64,000 nucleotides of DNA from positions 1 through 64,000 of the forward strand of contig DXGH01000071.1 of the NCBI GenBank assembly GCA_019114005.1, read 5' to 3'. This document shows, one piece after another, positions 19,588 through 29,132 of this stretch. Under the pieces are notes generated by a model, which had not been told where the DNA came from, ran no database searches, and worked only from the letters and a program-made list of their open reading frames with translations. Source of the stretch: Candidatus Acetatifactor stercoripullorum (GTDB taxonomy: Bacteria; Bacillota; Clostridia; Lachnospirales; Lachnospiraceae). Each line of letters begins with the position of its first letter. Position 1 is the first letter of the stretch. Both the position numbers and the translations under genes were made by a program.

Positions 19588-20760
19588 TTATAAAGAGGGA
19601 ATGGTATATTTCCTGTAATAATGGTGCCCGTCCTTTTCAATGATTCCGGAAAAGCCGTCGTCCTCCAAATGGCGGAGCTTCATCTGCTCCTCGTTTTCCC
19701 TAAAATGCAGCACCCATAAATCCTGTGTATCCACATCAAGGATATAGCCATATTGCTGTGCCTTCCACAGAAGGAGGTTTCCTACGCATTTCCCATCCCA
19801 TATGATATTGTCTTCGGCAATGAAGGGCACCCATCCAATTCTTTCAAAGGTATCCTCCCATTGATAGATTCCGCCCAGGTTTTCCCTGAGGGGTCCCCGC
19901 TCGCTTAAATAAAAGACTCCATTGCTCTCCGCTGCAAAAACCACGGGCTTTTCCAGTTTGACGCTTCTTTTTATGGAATGGGAGGCTGCGTCATATTGGC
20001 ATAATGTCTGCTGCCCATCCTCATCCTCCTCGGCAAACCAGACTCCGGCCGCCGATTCGCTCACGCAGGCAAGGCGGTTTTTTGTCTCATAGAGCACCTC
20101 TGTTTCTCTTGTGAGCAGGTCTGTTCTGGAAATTTTATAAACCCTTTCCTCTGACGCTTCTCCCGGAATACTGCTGTCATCTATATAGAGCACAAGCAGT
20201 TTTTCATCGTATCCGTAAAGCATAGGAAGTACAAAGCCGGTACAGGAGAATACCTCCCAAGGCTCCTCTTTTGGATGCAAGCCCACAAGGGAAAAACCGT
20301 CTGTGCCAAGCAAAGAAACAAAAAGCCAATCCCCGTGAGGAAAAGTGCTGTACAAACTTGAAGAAACCTCCAGCAAAGGAACAGCTTCTCCACTCCAGGG
20401 TTGAAAGTAAAAGGTCTTAAGAAGATCCTGACCTGCAGGATCATGCCTAAAACAATAGTATATGCCTTCCGTTGTGCTTCCCCGATAAGAAGCATTGTCT
20501 GGGAAATTCTGTATCTCCCGTTCTTCTATGTGCCAATCCGTCCGGTATTCCAGAATATCTGCTGTTTCAGAGGAGGACATGACAGCTTCCGATTCTGCAT
20601 CCTGAGAAACTTCCGCACCCTCCTCATCTGCCTCGGTATTCTCTGCAGTTTCCACGGCAGTGGAAACCTCTGGTTCGCTGGATGTGCAGCCGGTTAATAG
20701 CAAGGCAGCAAGCAGAAATAGAACTATTCTTGTTTTTATCATGTCAATACATTGTATCAT
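19588..20760 (-). CDS. Putative lipoprotein of ABC/two-component operon, 390 aa
   Basis: Unrecognised exported protein. A hydrophobic signal ends in the lipobox LLLTGC at about residue 24, followed by a long acidic Ser/Glu/Asp linker. The rest may be a beta-propeller-like sensor with repeats of aromatic and acidic residues, such as GDWLFVSLLGTDGFSLVG. That fold is a guess. The ATG at 20760 is chosen because GGAGGT lies 8 nt upstream within the permease gene; another in-frame ATG at 20742 has no ribosome site. It is the last gene of a five-gene overlapping operon, so it is likely a surface partner of the ABC transporter. Confidence 0.75.
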   Translation of the reverse strand: MIQCIDMIKTRIVLFLLAALLLTGCTSSEPEVSTAVETAENTEADEEGAEVSQDAESEAVMSSSETADILEYRTDWHIEEREIQNFPDNASYRGSTTEGIYYCFRHDPAGQDLLKTFYFQPWSGEAVPLLEVSSSLYSTFPHGDWLFVSLLGTDGFSLVGLHPKEEPWEVFSCTGFVLPMLYGYDEKLLVLYIDDSSIPGEASEERVYKISRTDLLTRETEVLYETKNRLACVSESAAGVWFAEEDEDGQQTLCQYDAASHSIKRSVKLEKPVVFAAESNGVFYLSERGPLRENLGGIYQWEDTFERIGWVPFIAEDNIIWDGKCVGNLLLWKAQQYGYILDVDTQDLWVLHFRENEEQMKLRHLEDDGFSGIIEKDGHHYYRKYTIPSL

Positions 20761-22957
20761 CCCGCAAGACCTCCGCCAAATTGATTTTACGCAGATTTCG
20801 CCAGCCAAGATAATAGGCCAGTGTCACTGTCCCCAGAATCGCCAGCATAAAAACGGCAACAGGAATAAACGGCGCTTCGGCGAGAAATACTCCGGCCTCC
20901 AGATAACTCATCCGAAGCATATACCACACGGCAAGCGCTGTAAGGGGCAGCGTAAACAAAATGGGACGTACTGCAGTCATAACCCCTTCGATGCAAAACA
21001 TTTTTCTGATTTCTGCCGTGGTCATTCCAACGGACATGTATCTGGCAAATTCTCTTCTTCTCTGACGAATAAACCCAAGGGTATTGGAAAACACATTACT
21101 GATGCCAATGATTGCAAGAATAACACAGAAGCCGCCAAGTATCGTCATCATTCCATGTATCTGCTTTTCATTCGTCTGATATTCCTGAATGCGGTTTTCA
21201 CTTTCTATGTCATATTTCCCGCCGATCAGCTGATTGATTTTTTCCTGCAATGTGTTCAATTCCTCAAGCGTCACATTTTCCCCGGCAAGAATGCGAATAT
21301 AGGTATCTTCCGTAGCTGCGCCCAGCTGTTCCTTGAGTTCTGTCCATAAGGACACAGGCATAAAATGCACAAGCTCATAATAATCAAGGGTTGCATATTC
21401 CTCTCTTAAAACAGGAACCTGCGCTGTATACGCCAAAACAGAAATAGGAACCGTTATTTCTTCCTTGTGTGACCGCTGCAGAACGCTTACGGCATTTTCC
21501 TTTATATAAGGCATATACCGTGGGTGTCTGAAATCGGGATTTGTCACATCACGAATTCGATTTAAAATAACCGCACCGTCAAGCCTTGGCGCAGCGCCGA
21601 TCTGTCTGCAGTAAGCCAAGAAGCTTTCGTCGTCCAGAATCACAATGGGCGCGTTTACCACCCATCCGCCGTCCGTCTGTATTACATCATTGGCGGAAGC
21701 CGGAAGGAAGCCGCCGCCTGCTTTCAGCTCTTCGCTCATTTCTTCCTCTGCTATTCTTCTTTTTGCCGCCGCTTTTTGATACACCACAACGCTTTCTGCT
21801 CCCTCAAGAGCCTGTATTTTCTCCGTTTCCTGGAAGGAATCCACCTCCGTGTCCTTTACGGTAACCATAATATCCCAGGCATCCTGATATTTTTCAAAAT
21901 AAGTTTCTCTGGTGCTGATTCCTGAGAGGGTAAAAAAGCACTGCATAAGTGTAAAAGCCATAAAAGATAAGATCAGGGAGAAAGAAGCCATCCGCCGGGC
22001 TTTTTTCTGTGCTTTTAAAGCATTGCCGGCCAGTTGGCCTTCCACGCCCCATAAAAAGGTAAGAATTGGGGAATTCCGCTTTCGTTTCAGCTGCAGCTCC
22101 CCCGGATTTTTGATGGCTTCCAGCGGCGTCAGCCTGCTTAATTTCCGGGCAGGCAGCCATGCGGAAATCCATATGGTGACCACCGTTACAAGCAAAGTAA
22201 ACAAAAAAACCAACGGATGATAGCCAAAAACCGCTTCATGTCTGCCTGCCGCACTGCTTCCCAATCGGTTTGCCATTTCCAAAAGTCCCCAGCTGGCCCC
22301 AATGCCAAACAGGTTTCCGGCCATGACGGGCAAAGCGCACAATAGGGCAGCTTCCTGCAAAAGGCATACCCGTATCTGCTTTGGTGTGGCGCCGATGCTG
22401 GAAAAAATACCAAACTGATGAATTCTTGCGTTCATGGATACGGCAAAGGCATTGTGAATTATCACAATCAGTGAAAAGGAGGCCATGACCGTCACCAGGA
22501 TAAAAAAAGGGAAGGAAAGCCTGGGGGATGTATCCTGTGAATCTCGAATCAGGTACATGGCCAGAAGCTCGTAGTTGTAAACAATGGATTCCGGTGAAAC
22601 TCCTGTCAGCCCGGCAATTTGTAAGGTATCCTGAAAGACAGTTCTCATATCGTCAAAATAAAGGTCTATCACGATTTCACCGTCCGCAGATTCCTCTTCA
22701 TTGACCACAGCCTCCTTAATACTTGCAAAATTTTTGATCACTTCTATGTCTTCTTGATCAAATTCGCCCACAAGCCTGCTCTGCCAGCCGCCCTCCTCCA
22801 ATTCAATCCGCTCGATATCATACTTCCATGCGTTATAAAACAATCCGCATAACAAGGATAAAAGCAATGCCGAAAGAAAGGCCGCCATCATGATGGAAAT
22901 ACTGGACGAAGGGTTGTTTTTCATATAATCTGATGAATAATCCTTCCACATATTCAT
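20744..22957 (-). CDS. FtsX/MacB-type ABC transporter permease
   Basis: Membrane subunit of 737 residues. One helix lies near the N-terminus (SIMMAAFLSALLLSLLCGLF), an extracytoplasmic part of about 110 residues follows, then an FtsX-like block (FFILVTVMASFSLIVIIHN, GIFSSIGATPKQIRVCLL). After a long extracytoplasmic domain comes a second FtsX block (ILGGFCVILAIIGISNVFSNTLGFIRQRRREFARYMSVGMTT, split by loops). Its start codon overlaps the ATPase stop by one base (TAATG). Such permeases act as mechanotransmission or peptide-export and resistance pumps; the substrate is unknown. Confidence 0.88.
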   Translation of the reverse strand: MNMWKDYSSDYMKNNPSSSISIMMAAFLSALLLSLLCGLFYNAWKYDIERIELEEGGWQSRLVGEFDQEDIEVIKNFASIKEAVVNEEESADGEIVIDLYFDDMRTVFQDTLQIAGLTGVSPESIVYNYELLAMYLIRDSQDTSPRLSFPFFILVTVMASFSLIVIIHNAFAVSMNARIHQFGIFSSIGATPKQIRVCLLQEAALLCALPVMAGNLFGIGASWGLLEMANRLGSSAAGRHEAVFGYHPLVFLFTLLVTVVTIWISAWLPARKLSRLTPLEAIKNPGELQLKRKRNSPILTFLWGVEGQLAGNALKAQKKARRMASFSLILSFMAFTLMQCFFTLSGISTRETYFEKYQDAWDIMVTVKDTEVDSFQETEKIQALEGAESVVVYQKAAAKRRIAEEEMSEELKAGGGFLPASANDVIQTDGGWVVNAPIVILDDESFLAYCRQIGAAPRLDGAVILNRIRDVTNPDFRHPRYMPYIKENAVSVLQRSHKEEITVPISVLAYTAQVPVLREEYATLDYYELVHFMPVSLWTELKEQLGAATEDTYIRILAGENVTLEELNTLQEKINQLIGGKYDIESENRIQEYQTNEKQIHGMMTILGGFCVILAIIGISNVFSNTLGFIRQRRREFARYMSVGMTTAEIRKMFCIEGVMTAVRPILFTLPLTALAVWYMLRMSYLEAGVFLAEAPFIPVAVFMLAILGTVTLAYYLGWRNLRKINLAEVLRDDTMY

Positions 22958-23637
22958 TACCTCCTCAGCTCATCGCTGATTATATGACCATCCTCTATCG
23001 TGATGATACGGTCTGCTTCCAAGGCCGCCCTCTCATCATGGGTAATCAGCAGAATGGTCTGCTCCAGATTACGGTTTGAGAGCTTCAGCATATCCATAAT
23101 TTCTTTGGAATTTTTCTGATCCAGATTTCCGGTGGGCTCATCTGCCAAAAGCAATGCGGGACGGTAGATCAAAGAACGGGCAATGGCCACTCTTTGCTGC
23201 TCTCCGCCCGACAGCTGGCCCGGCAGGGCGTCAAGCCTGTCGGAAATCCCAAGGGAGCCCACAATCTTTTCAAAATATTCTTTGTTCGGCTTCTTCTTGT
23301 CAAGCAAAAGGGGCATTAAAATATTTTTTCGGGCGGTCAGTGTGGGAATCAAATTATAAAACTGATACACAAGCCCTACCTTTCGACGACGGAAAATCGC
23401 TGCCTGGGTTGGATTTAATTTGGAAAGATCCGTTCCCTCTATAATCACTTTTCCCTCTGTGGGCTTGTCTACGCTGCCCAGAATGTGCAGGAGCGTAGAT
23501 TTGCCTGAGCCGGACGCTCCGATAATTGCCACAAATTCCCCCTTGCCTACTGTCAGGTCAATCCCGTCCAGCGCCACAACCTGATTCCTGCCGGAGCCAT
23601 ACACCTTGCGGACTCCTTCACATGTTAAAAGATTCAT
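22957..23637 (-). CDS. ABC transporter ATP-binding protein (MacB/LolD type)
   Basis: ATPase of 226 residues energising the adjacent FtsX-type permease. Walker A is GASGSGKST (about 39-47), the Q-loop lies in GLVYQFYNLIPTLTARKN, the signature is LSGGEQQRVAIARSL, Walker B is LLLADEPTGNLD and the H-loop His is in LLITHDERAAL. It starts with a 4-bp overlap with the kinase gene and ends overlapping the permease start by 1 bp. Confidence 0.93.
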   Translation of the reverse strand: MNLLTCEGVRKVYGSGRNQVVALDGIDLTVGKGEFVAIIGASGSGKSTLLHILGSVDKPTEGKVIIEGTDLSKLNPTQAAIFRRRKVGLVYQFYNLIPTLTARKNILMPLLLDKKKPNKEYFEKIVGSLGISDRLDALPGQLSGGEQQRVAIARSLIYRPALLLADEPTGNLDQKNSKEIMDMLKLSNRNLEQTILLITHDERAALEADRIITIEDGHIISDELRR

Positions 23638-24830
23638 TGACTGCTTCCTCCTGTATAAAACCGAATTTCAAAACAAGCGCCGCCCTCCGGCATATTTTGG
23701 GCCCGAATGGTTCCATTTTGGCGTTCAATAATTTCTTTGGACAAGGAAAGCCCAATTCCTATGCCGCCTTCTCCTGCATTTTTCCCTCGATAAAACCGCT
23801 CAAAAAGATGGGGAATATCCTCCTTGAAAAATCCTTTGCCCTCGTCCCAAATCAATATTTGTGTATAGAGAGGGTTCTGTTCATAAAAACAGTGAACAGT
23901 TCCGCCCCTGTTATGCTCCATACAGTTTTTCATTAAATTGATCATCGCTTCCATAGTCCAGTCCAGATCGGCTGTGATTGCCATCTCTCCCCGCTCTGGA
24001 ATGTCGATGGAAGTGCCGGACGCGGCAAATAATTCCTGTAAATTATCTGCTGCAAGAGAAAGTACCGTAAAAACATCAATTTCCTCCCTTTGCAAAACCA
24101 GGGTGCCGGCATCAAGCCGTGATAAAACAAGAAGGGCCTCTTCCAAATGGGTGAGTCTCAAAAGCTGCTTTTGAATCTGTTCCAGGGATTTTTGGCTGTA
24201 TTCCCTTTTCATAGTCTGCACAGATAAGGATATGGCTGTAATCGGCGTTTTTATTTGATGGGCAATATTAGACAGATTTTCTGCAAAATTATTTTTCGCC
24301 TGTACCGCCGCATCTCTTGCCTGATAGAGAAACGTCACCGTCTTGTAAATTTCATCTTCCAATTTAGAAAAGTCGTCCTCCCTGTGGGCAGAAAGAATGA
24401 CTGCTTTTCCTATATTCACCTGTTCTAAATACTCCGCCAAAGCCTGAATGCGCCTGGCTTCCATTTTATTTCGATACAAAATGGTAAAGAAAAAAAGGAA
24501 TACGCCTGCTGAAAATCCCGATAGGGAAAACAAGACATTCTGCCGGTAAGCCGATTGTGAAAAATCCGATCTGCGGTACCCCAATGGAGACAAAATGTCT
24601 CGCTGTGCCAAGCCGTGGGCATTTGCACTGATATATTCTTTGAGCGCAGTCAAAACCGCGTCCTCAGCTTCAGGTTCTTCCTCTAATATTTCGCTGCAGA
24701 TGCCATTCAGCAGGTCAAATTGAAGGCCGCTGTAATACCGTGAAACCAGCATGACTGCAAGAAAGGACGCTGCCAGGCTGACAGATAATACAAATGCAGC
24801 AGTAACAAAAACTGATTTTCGTCCGCTCAT
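23634..24830 (-). CDS. Sensor histidine kinase of ABC-linked two-component system
   Basis: Membrane histidine kinase of 398 residues. One TM lies at about 5-27, an extracytoplasmic loop of about 75 residues follows, and a second TM is in SLSGFSAGVFLFFFTILY. The dimerisation and phosphoacceptor motif is NIAHQIKTPITA, and the ATPase boxes are MINLMKNCMEHN and GGIGIGLSLSKEI. The loop is longer than in the intramembrane-sensing BceS type. The ATG at 24830 overlaps the regulator stop by 4 bp and has GGAGGA upstream; a longer in-frame start at 24878 is not supported. Confidence 0.9.
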   Translation of the reverse strand: MSGRKSVFVTAAFVLSVSLAASFLAVMLVSRYYSGLQFDLLNGICSEILEEEPEAEDAVLTALKEYISANAHGLAQRDILSPLGYRRSDFSQSAYRQNVLFSLSGFSAGVFLFFFTILYRNKMEARRIQALAEYLEQVNIGKAVILSAHREDDFSKLEDEIYKTVTFLYQARDAAVQAKNNFAENLSNIAHQIKTPITAISLSVQTMKREYSQKSLEQIQKQLLRLTHLEEALLVLSRLDAGTLVLQREEIDVFTVLSLAADNLQELFAASGTSIDIPERGEMAITADLDWTMEAMINLMKNCMEHNRGGTVHCFYEQNPLYTQILIWDEGKGFFKEDIPHLFERFYRGKNAGEGGIGIGLSLSKEIIERQNGTIRAQNMPEGGACFEIRFYTGGSSQ

Positions 24831-25498
24831 AGGGTGTCCTCCATACGGTAGCCCACACTTCGGATGGTTTTTAAGCAAGGCGGCTGATGTAATTTATCCC
24901 GCAGCCGCTTCATGGTGACCGTCAGGGTATTGTTATTTACATAGCTGCCCTTCACATCCCAGACCTGCTCTAAGATTTTTTCTCTGGTAACCGTCTTTCC
25001 CTTGTTTAGCATCAAATACAAAAGCAATTCATACTCCGCCGCGCTTAAATTGATTTCCTCCAAATGACAGGAAACGGTTCTGCTGTTCTGGTCAATGAAA
25101 ATCCCGGCACAGGAAAGATACTGATCCGTGACGTTTCGGGTTCTGCGAAGCAATGCCTGAATTCTGGAATACAATACTTCCAGCTCAAAGGGTTTTACTA
25201 CATAATCATCCGCACCGTTATGAAATCCGGCCACAATATCACGGGAATCTCCGCGGACCGTAAGAAAAATAATGGGTAATTCCTTCCATCTGCCTCGAAT
25301 CCATTGACACAAGGCATCCCCGTGCCCGTCCGGCATATTCCAGTCAAGCAGGACAATCGTTGGCACATGAATTTTCAAAGCCTGCCTGATCTGTGCAAGG
25401 GTATTGTATATTGTTACCTTTAATCCTTTCTGCTCCAGATATTTTTTCACATTCCTTGCAATATCAGGGTCGTCCTCCGCATAGTATAATTCAATCAT
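24827..25498 (-). CDS. OmpR-family response regulator
   Basis: DNA-binding regulator of 223 residues. The receiver domain (1-120) has acidic residues YAEDDPD, the phosphoacceptor Asp in VLLDWNMPDGHG, and the Lys in DDYVVKPFELEVL. The C-terminal winged helix shows INLSAAEYELLLYLMLNKG and GYRMEDTL. It heads the RR-HK-ABC-lipoprotein operon behind an extended -10 promoter. Its likely target is this operon itself, an inference from gene order. Confidence 0.93.
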   Translation of the reverse strand: MIELYYAEDDPDIARNVKKYLEQKGLKVTIYNTLAQIRQALKIHVPTIVLLDWNMPDGHGDALCQWIRGRWKELPIIFLTVRGDSRDIVAGFHNGADDYVVKPFELEVLYSRIQALLRRTRNVTDQYLSCAGIFIDQNSRTVSCHLEEINLSAAEYELLLYLMLNKGKTVTREKILEQVWDVKGSYVNNNTLTVTMKRLRDKLHQPPCLKTIRSVGYRMEDTL

Positions 25499-25519
25499 TC
25501 TGCTTTCACCTCACTTATT

Positions 25520-25528
25520 ATTATAACA
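25520..25528 (-). promoter_or_regulatory. Extended -10 promoter of the two-component/ABC operon
   Basis: TGTTATAAT on the minus strand, a perfect TATAAT with the upstream TG, about 20 nt before the response-regulator start. The -35 region is poor, which fits an activator-dependent promoter. Confidence 0.55.
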
Positions 25529-25564
25529 GGGAAAGGTTACAATTCAGTGACTGCTTTCGTTAAA

Positions 25565-25629
25565 AAATGCTCTAAGCCGCATCTCTAACCATGAGAAAAA
25601 TCATGATTAGGAAACCGCTTAGAGCATTT
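25565..25629 (-). terminator. Long hairpin terminator after the DegV/secreted-protein genes
   Basis: A 13-bp stem AAATGCTCTAAGC (25565-25577) pairs with 25617-25629. A nested second stem (CTAACCATGA against TCATGATTAG) lies inside. On the minus strand six T follow. It separates the secreted-protein gene from the two-component operon. Confidence 0.85.
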
Positions 25630-25633
25630 AAAG

Positions 25634-26107
25634 TCAAGGGGTCAGGTCACTGCCAAAATAGAGACCGCCGTATAAATCCTCGTATATTACCTTAGAATGG
25701 AAGGCTGTCAGCCGATCATTTTTATCAAAATACTCAATACTTAAAACATCCACAGAATTGGGATTTCTGCCAGAGATATCTCTGTCTTTCCCCTGGGCGG
25801 GAAAATAAGAAAGCTCTCCTCCCCCATCCAGGAAATGACCGCTTAAAGAGCCGTTTAAACAGGTGATTTTACAATAGTCCGTTTCTTCTCCTTTTAGATA
25901 GGTTAATTTATATCCACTTCCATAAGGGTCTGGTGTAATGAAAACCTCACCATAGCGGGAGGTGGCAGATATCGGCACTGTAAACGGGGAAGCTGCAGCA
26001 TTCTCATTGGCTTCCTCAGCAGGCAGTCTGTCAGGTTTGACTGCATCTAAGGATATCTGGGCCGTACTGAGGAACAGAGAAAACAAAATGATCCATACAG
26101 TGTTCAT
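25634..26107 (-). CDS. Uncharacterised secreted or anchored protein, 157 aa
   Basis: No family recognised. The N-terminus (NTVWIILFSLFLSTAQISLDA) looks like a signal peptide or a single anchor. The mature part contains a Tyr/Gly-rich region (SRYGEVFITPDPYGSGYKL), two cysteines about 4 residues apart (CKITC) and a probably beta-rich C-terminus. The ATG at 26107 has GAAGG upstream; an in-frame GTG at 26122 lacks a site. It follows degV closely and ends at a strong terminator. Confidence 0.65.
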   Translation of the reverse strand: MNTVWIILFSLFLSTAQISLDAVKPDRLPAEEANENAAASPFTVPISATSRYGEVFITPDPYGSGYKLTYLKGEETDYCKITCLNGSLSGHFLDGGGELSYFPAQGKDRDISGRNPNSVDVLSIEYFDKNDRLTAFHSKVIYEDLYGGLYFGSDLTP

Positions 26108-26118
26108 TTTAGGTACCT

Positions 26119-26988
26119 TCACACTTCAATTTTCTTACAGCAGGCCAATGCCAGGGAGCCCGGCCCAATATGGCAGGCAATGCTTAAGGGCAGCGGATCC
26201 ATCCAAATATCGTAACCCGGAAACTGAGCGGCTGCCTCTGCCCGGAATACCTCGGCAGCCTCCTCATTATGAGTGTATGCCATCTGCAGCCAGATGCCTT
26301 TTTCCTCGGTAAAACCGCCGAAGCGGTTCACAATATCGTTTCGAATGGCATTTATCATAATACTTTTGCCCTGATTGGTGGTTCGTGCCTTTGCAAAGGC
26401 GTCCAGCTTTTCTCCTTGAATGGTAAGAACCGGCTTGAGCTTCAGCATGGTTCCTATTGCAGCTGCGGCGGGCGTAATTCTTCCGCCTTTTTTCAAATAG
26501 TACAGGGTATCCAGCATAATATAAATGCTGCTGTTGAATTTGTCTGCTTCCAGAAATTCTTTGATCTGGGCTGCAGACATACCCTTCTGCATCAAAAGTC
26601 TGGCATCCAATACCGACTGGCGCAAGGTAACGGAAATCCGTTGATTATTCACCACATGAACCCTGCCGCTATACTCCTTAGCCAGCATCATGGCGCTTTC
26701 ACAGGAGCCGGACAGCCCGCTGCTCATGGGAATGTGAAGCACTTCATCGTAATCCTTCAAAAGCTTGTCCCAAAGATTCATAACTGATTCGGGTGAGGGC
26801 TGGCTGGTTCCGATCTCAGCGCCTGCAGCCAGTCTCTGGTAAAATTCCTCCTGCGTCAGATTGATGTCCTCAAAATAAGTCTCGTTGTCGATCATAAAGG
26901 GCATGGGAAGAACAAAAACCCCCAATTCCTCCGCCTGCTTCTGTGTGATACCGCTGTTACTGTCCGTAACAATTGCAATCGCCGCCAT
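26119..26988 (-). CDS. DegV-family fatty-acid-binding protein (FakB-like)
   Basis: DegV/FakB proteins bind a fatty acid and present it to the kinase FakA for phosphorylation before phospholipid synthesis. The 289 residues show IVTDSNSGITQKQAEELGV, the conserved GTSQPSPE and the MSSGLSGSCESA loop, then KKGGRITPAAA. A FakA-like kinase lies nearby at 29133-30863 with recG between, so a functional FakAB pair is plausible. The start has only a weak ribosome site. Confidence 0.92.
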   Translation of the reverse strand: MAAIAIVTDSNSGITQKQAEELGVFVLPMPFMIDNETYFEDINLTQEEFYQRLAAGAEIGTSQPSPESVMNLWDKLLKDYDEVLHIPMSSGLSGSCESAMMLAKEYSGRVHVVNNQRISVTLRQSVLDARLLMQKGMSAAQIKEFLEADKFNSSIYIMLDTLYYLKKGGRITPAAAAIGTMLKLKPVLTIQGEKLDAFAKARTTNQGKSIMINAIRNDIVNRFGGFTEEKGIWLQMAYTHNEEAAEVFRAEAAAQFPGYDIWMDPLPLSIACHIGPGSLALACCKKIEV

Positions 26989-27054
26989 GCTGAAATGACC
27001 ATACCTTTCCTTAAAATTTATATTTATTTTATGAGAGCTTAGAATATTCTATCC

Positions 27055-29115
27055 TTATATGGAGCGAAAGTCAACACCATTCCCTGATTCGGAAAGCAAA
27101 TGTTGCTTTAAGGGCAGATATTCCTCACCGGAAAGCTGCGGATCATTCCTCATCAGCTCTTCCACAGCCTCAGACGCCTGCTGCAGGATGGGGGCGTCCG
27201 TGTAAATATCTCCCATTCGAAAAGCGAACTCCCCGCTTTGGCGGATGCCGAACAAATCTCCCGGACCTCTCAGCTTCAGATCCTGTGAGGCAATGAAAAA
27301 TCCATCATTGGAGTGGTTCAATATTTCAAGCCGTTCCATTGTCTCTTTATTTTCCCTGGTATTGATAAAAATGCAGTAGCTCTGGCAGTCTCCCCTTCCC
27401 ACCCGGCCTCTGAGCTGATGAAGCTGGGCGAGACCGAAGCGCTCGGCATTTTCCACCATCATCACTGTGGCGTTTGGCACGTTGATGCCCACCTCGATTA
27501 CAGTGGTTGACACAAGAACATCAATGTTTCGTTTGGCAAATTCCTCCATAATCCTGTTCTTTTCGGAAGGACGCATTTTCCCGTGCAGATAGGCGACCTG
27601 AACGTCGGAAGGAAGGGCTGCCCTAAGCTTTTGCGTGTAATCGATCACGTTTTCCGTATCCTCCAGCTCCCCCTCTTCCACCATTGGGCAGATCACATAT
27701 GCCTGATGCCCCATGGCTGCTTCCTTTGCGATAAAGGCATATGCCTTTGGACGGTAAGCGGTGTTCACCACGCAGTTTTTTATGGGAAGCCGGTTGGCGG
27801 GAAGCTCATCTATCACAGAAATAGCTAAGTCTCCATAGAGGATAATTGCCAGGGTTCTTGGAATGGGGGTTGCGCTCATGACAAGAATATGGGGACTGTT
27901 TCCCTTCCCGGCAAGCTGCTCTCTCTGCTTTACACCGAAACGGTGCTGTTCGTCCGTCACCACCAGCGCAAGGGAGCGGTACTGTACCTTTTCCTGAATC
28001 AGGGCGTGGGTGCCGATTACAAGGTTGGCTTCCCCGGAAGCAATTTTTTCATAAGCTGCTTTTTTTTCTTTTGCTGTCATGGAGCCCACAAGCAGAACGG
28101 GACGGAAGGCAGCCTGATATTTCTGCATATACTCCTGTACCGTCTCGTAATGCTGCATGGCTAACACTTCTGTAGGAGCCATCAAGGCCCCCTGAAAGCC
28201 GTTTGCCGCACACATCAAAAGAGCCAGCAGGGCAATGATGGTTTTGCCGGAGCCCACGTCCCCCTGAATCAGCCGGTTCATGCAGCCGGGGCTGTTTAAA
28301 TCCTCCCGCACCTCACGCCAAACCCTTTTCTGGGCTCCGGTAAGGGGAAAGGGCATTTTTTCCAAAAGGCGGACAGTATCGGCAGTTTCAAACATAGGAT
28401 ACTGATTGGGAAGGGTCTGGGTATATTCCTTATTTTTCCGCAGCAGAAATAAAAAGGAAAAAAATTCGTCAAAAACCAGACGTTTTCTGGCGGCCGCCAG
28501 CTCCTCTTGATCCTTCGGAAAATGAATGCCGCACACAGCCTCCTGTCTGGAAAGCAACTGATATCTTTTTAAAATAGAAGCAGGATAATATTCCGGTTCA
28601 AATTCATAAAAAGAAAGGGCCTGTTTGACTGCCTTGGAGACCGTCTGGTTGGTCAGACCCTTTGTAAGAGGATATTTGGGCTGCAGTCTCCCGGTGAGCT
28701 TCTGGTAATCCTCCGGGGAAAATAGCTTTGGCTGCTCCATTACCTTGGCAGCCCCTCTGCTCTGGACGGTTCCCCGGAAAAGATATCTGATCCCTGGCTT
28801 TAATACCTTTTTTAAAAAGGGCATATTAAAGAAGGTAAGCTGCATGGCGCCTGAGCGGTCCGAAACAGCCACATTCAAGATATCCAGGCTTTTCAATTTT
28901 TTTTGGCCCAGAATGCCTGTCACCGAAACGCAGACGGCGCACACCTGCCCGGGCTGGGCCTGTGCCACCAAAACCGGTTCTTTGTAAAGCTCATAATCCC
29001 GTGGACAGCAGGCAAGCAGGTCTCCCGCAGTTTCCACACCGATTTTTGCAAAAAGCTTCCGGGTTTTTTCCCCGATTCCCTTTATCTCAATAATAGGCGT
29101 AGTTTCCTTCATCAT
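27055..29115 (-). CDS. recG: ATP-dependent DNA helicase RecG
   Basis: Branch-migration helicase that regresses stalled forks and processes Holliday junctions. In 686 residues an N-terminal wedge/OB domain (about 60-150) is followed by the helicase core: GDVGSGKT (Walker A), the Walker B DEQH in VVTDEQHRFGVKQR, MSATPIPRTL, and RGRVGRGDCQSYC near the C-terminus. It lies 17 nt after the DAK2 gene, the common Firmicute asp23-fakA-recG order. Confidence 0.97.
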   Translation of the reverse strand: MMKETTPIIEIKGIGEKTRKLFAKIGVETAGDLLACCPRDYELYKEPVLVAQAQPGQVCAVCVSVTGILGQKKLKSLDILNVAVSDRSGAMQLTFFNMPFLKKVLKPGIRYLFRGTVQSRGAAKVMEQPKLFSPEDYQKLTGRLQPKYPLTKGLTNQTVSKAVKQALSFYEFEPEYYPASILKRYQLLSRQEAVCGIHFPKDQEELAAARKRLVFDEFFSFLFLLRKNKEYTQTLPNQYPMFETADTVRLLEKMPFPLTGAQKRVWREVREDLNSPGCMNRLIQGDVGSGKTIIALLALLMCAANGFQGALMAPTEVLAMQHYETVQEYMQKYQAAFRPVLLVGSMTAKEKKAAYEKIASGEANLVIGTHALIQEKVQYRSLALVVTDEQHRFGVKQREQLAGKGNSPHILVMSATPIPRTLAIILYGDLAISVIDELPANRLPIKNCVVNTAYRPKAYAFIAKEAAMGHQAYVICPMVEEGELEDTENVIDYTQKLRAALPSDVQVAYLHGKMRPSEKNRIMEEFAKRNIDVLVSTTVIEVGINVPNATVMMVENAERFGLAQLHQLRGRVGRGDCQSYCIFINTRENKETMERLEILNHSNDGFFIASQDLKLRGPGDLFGIRQSGEFAFRMGDIYTDAPILQQASEAVEELMRNDPQLSGEEYLPLKQHLLSESGNGVDFRSI

Positions 29116-29132
29116 ATTTTTCAGAAATCCTA

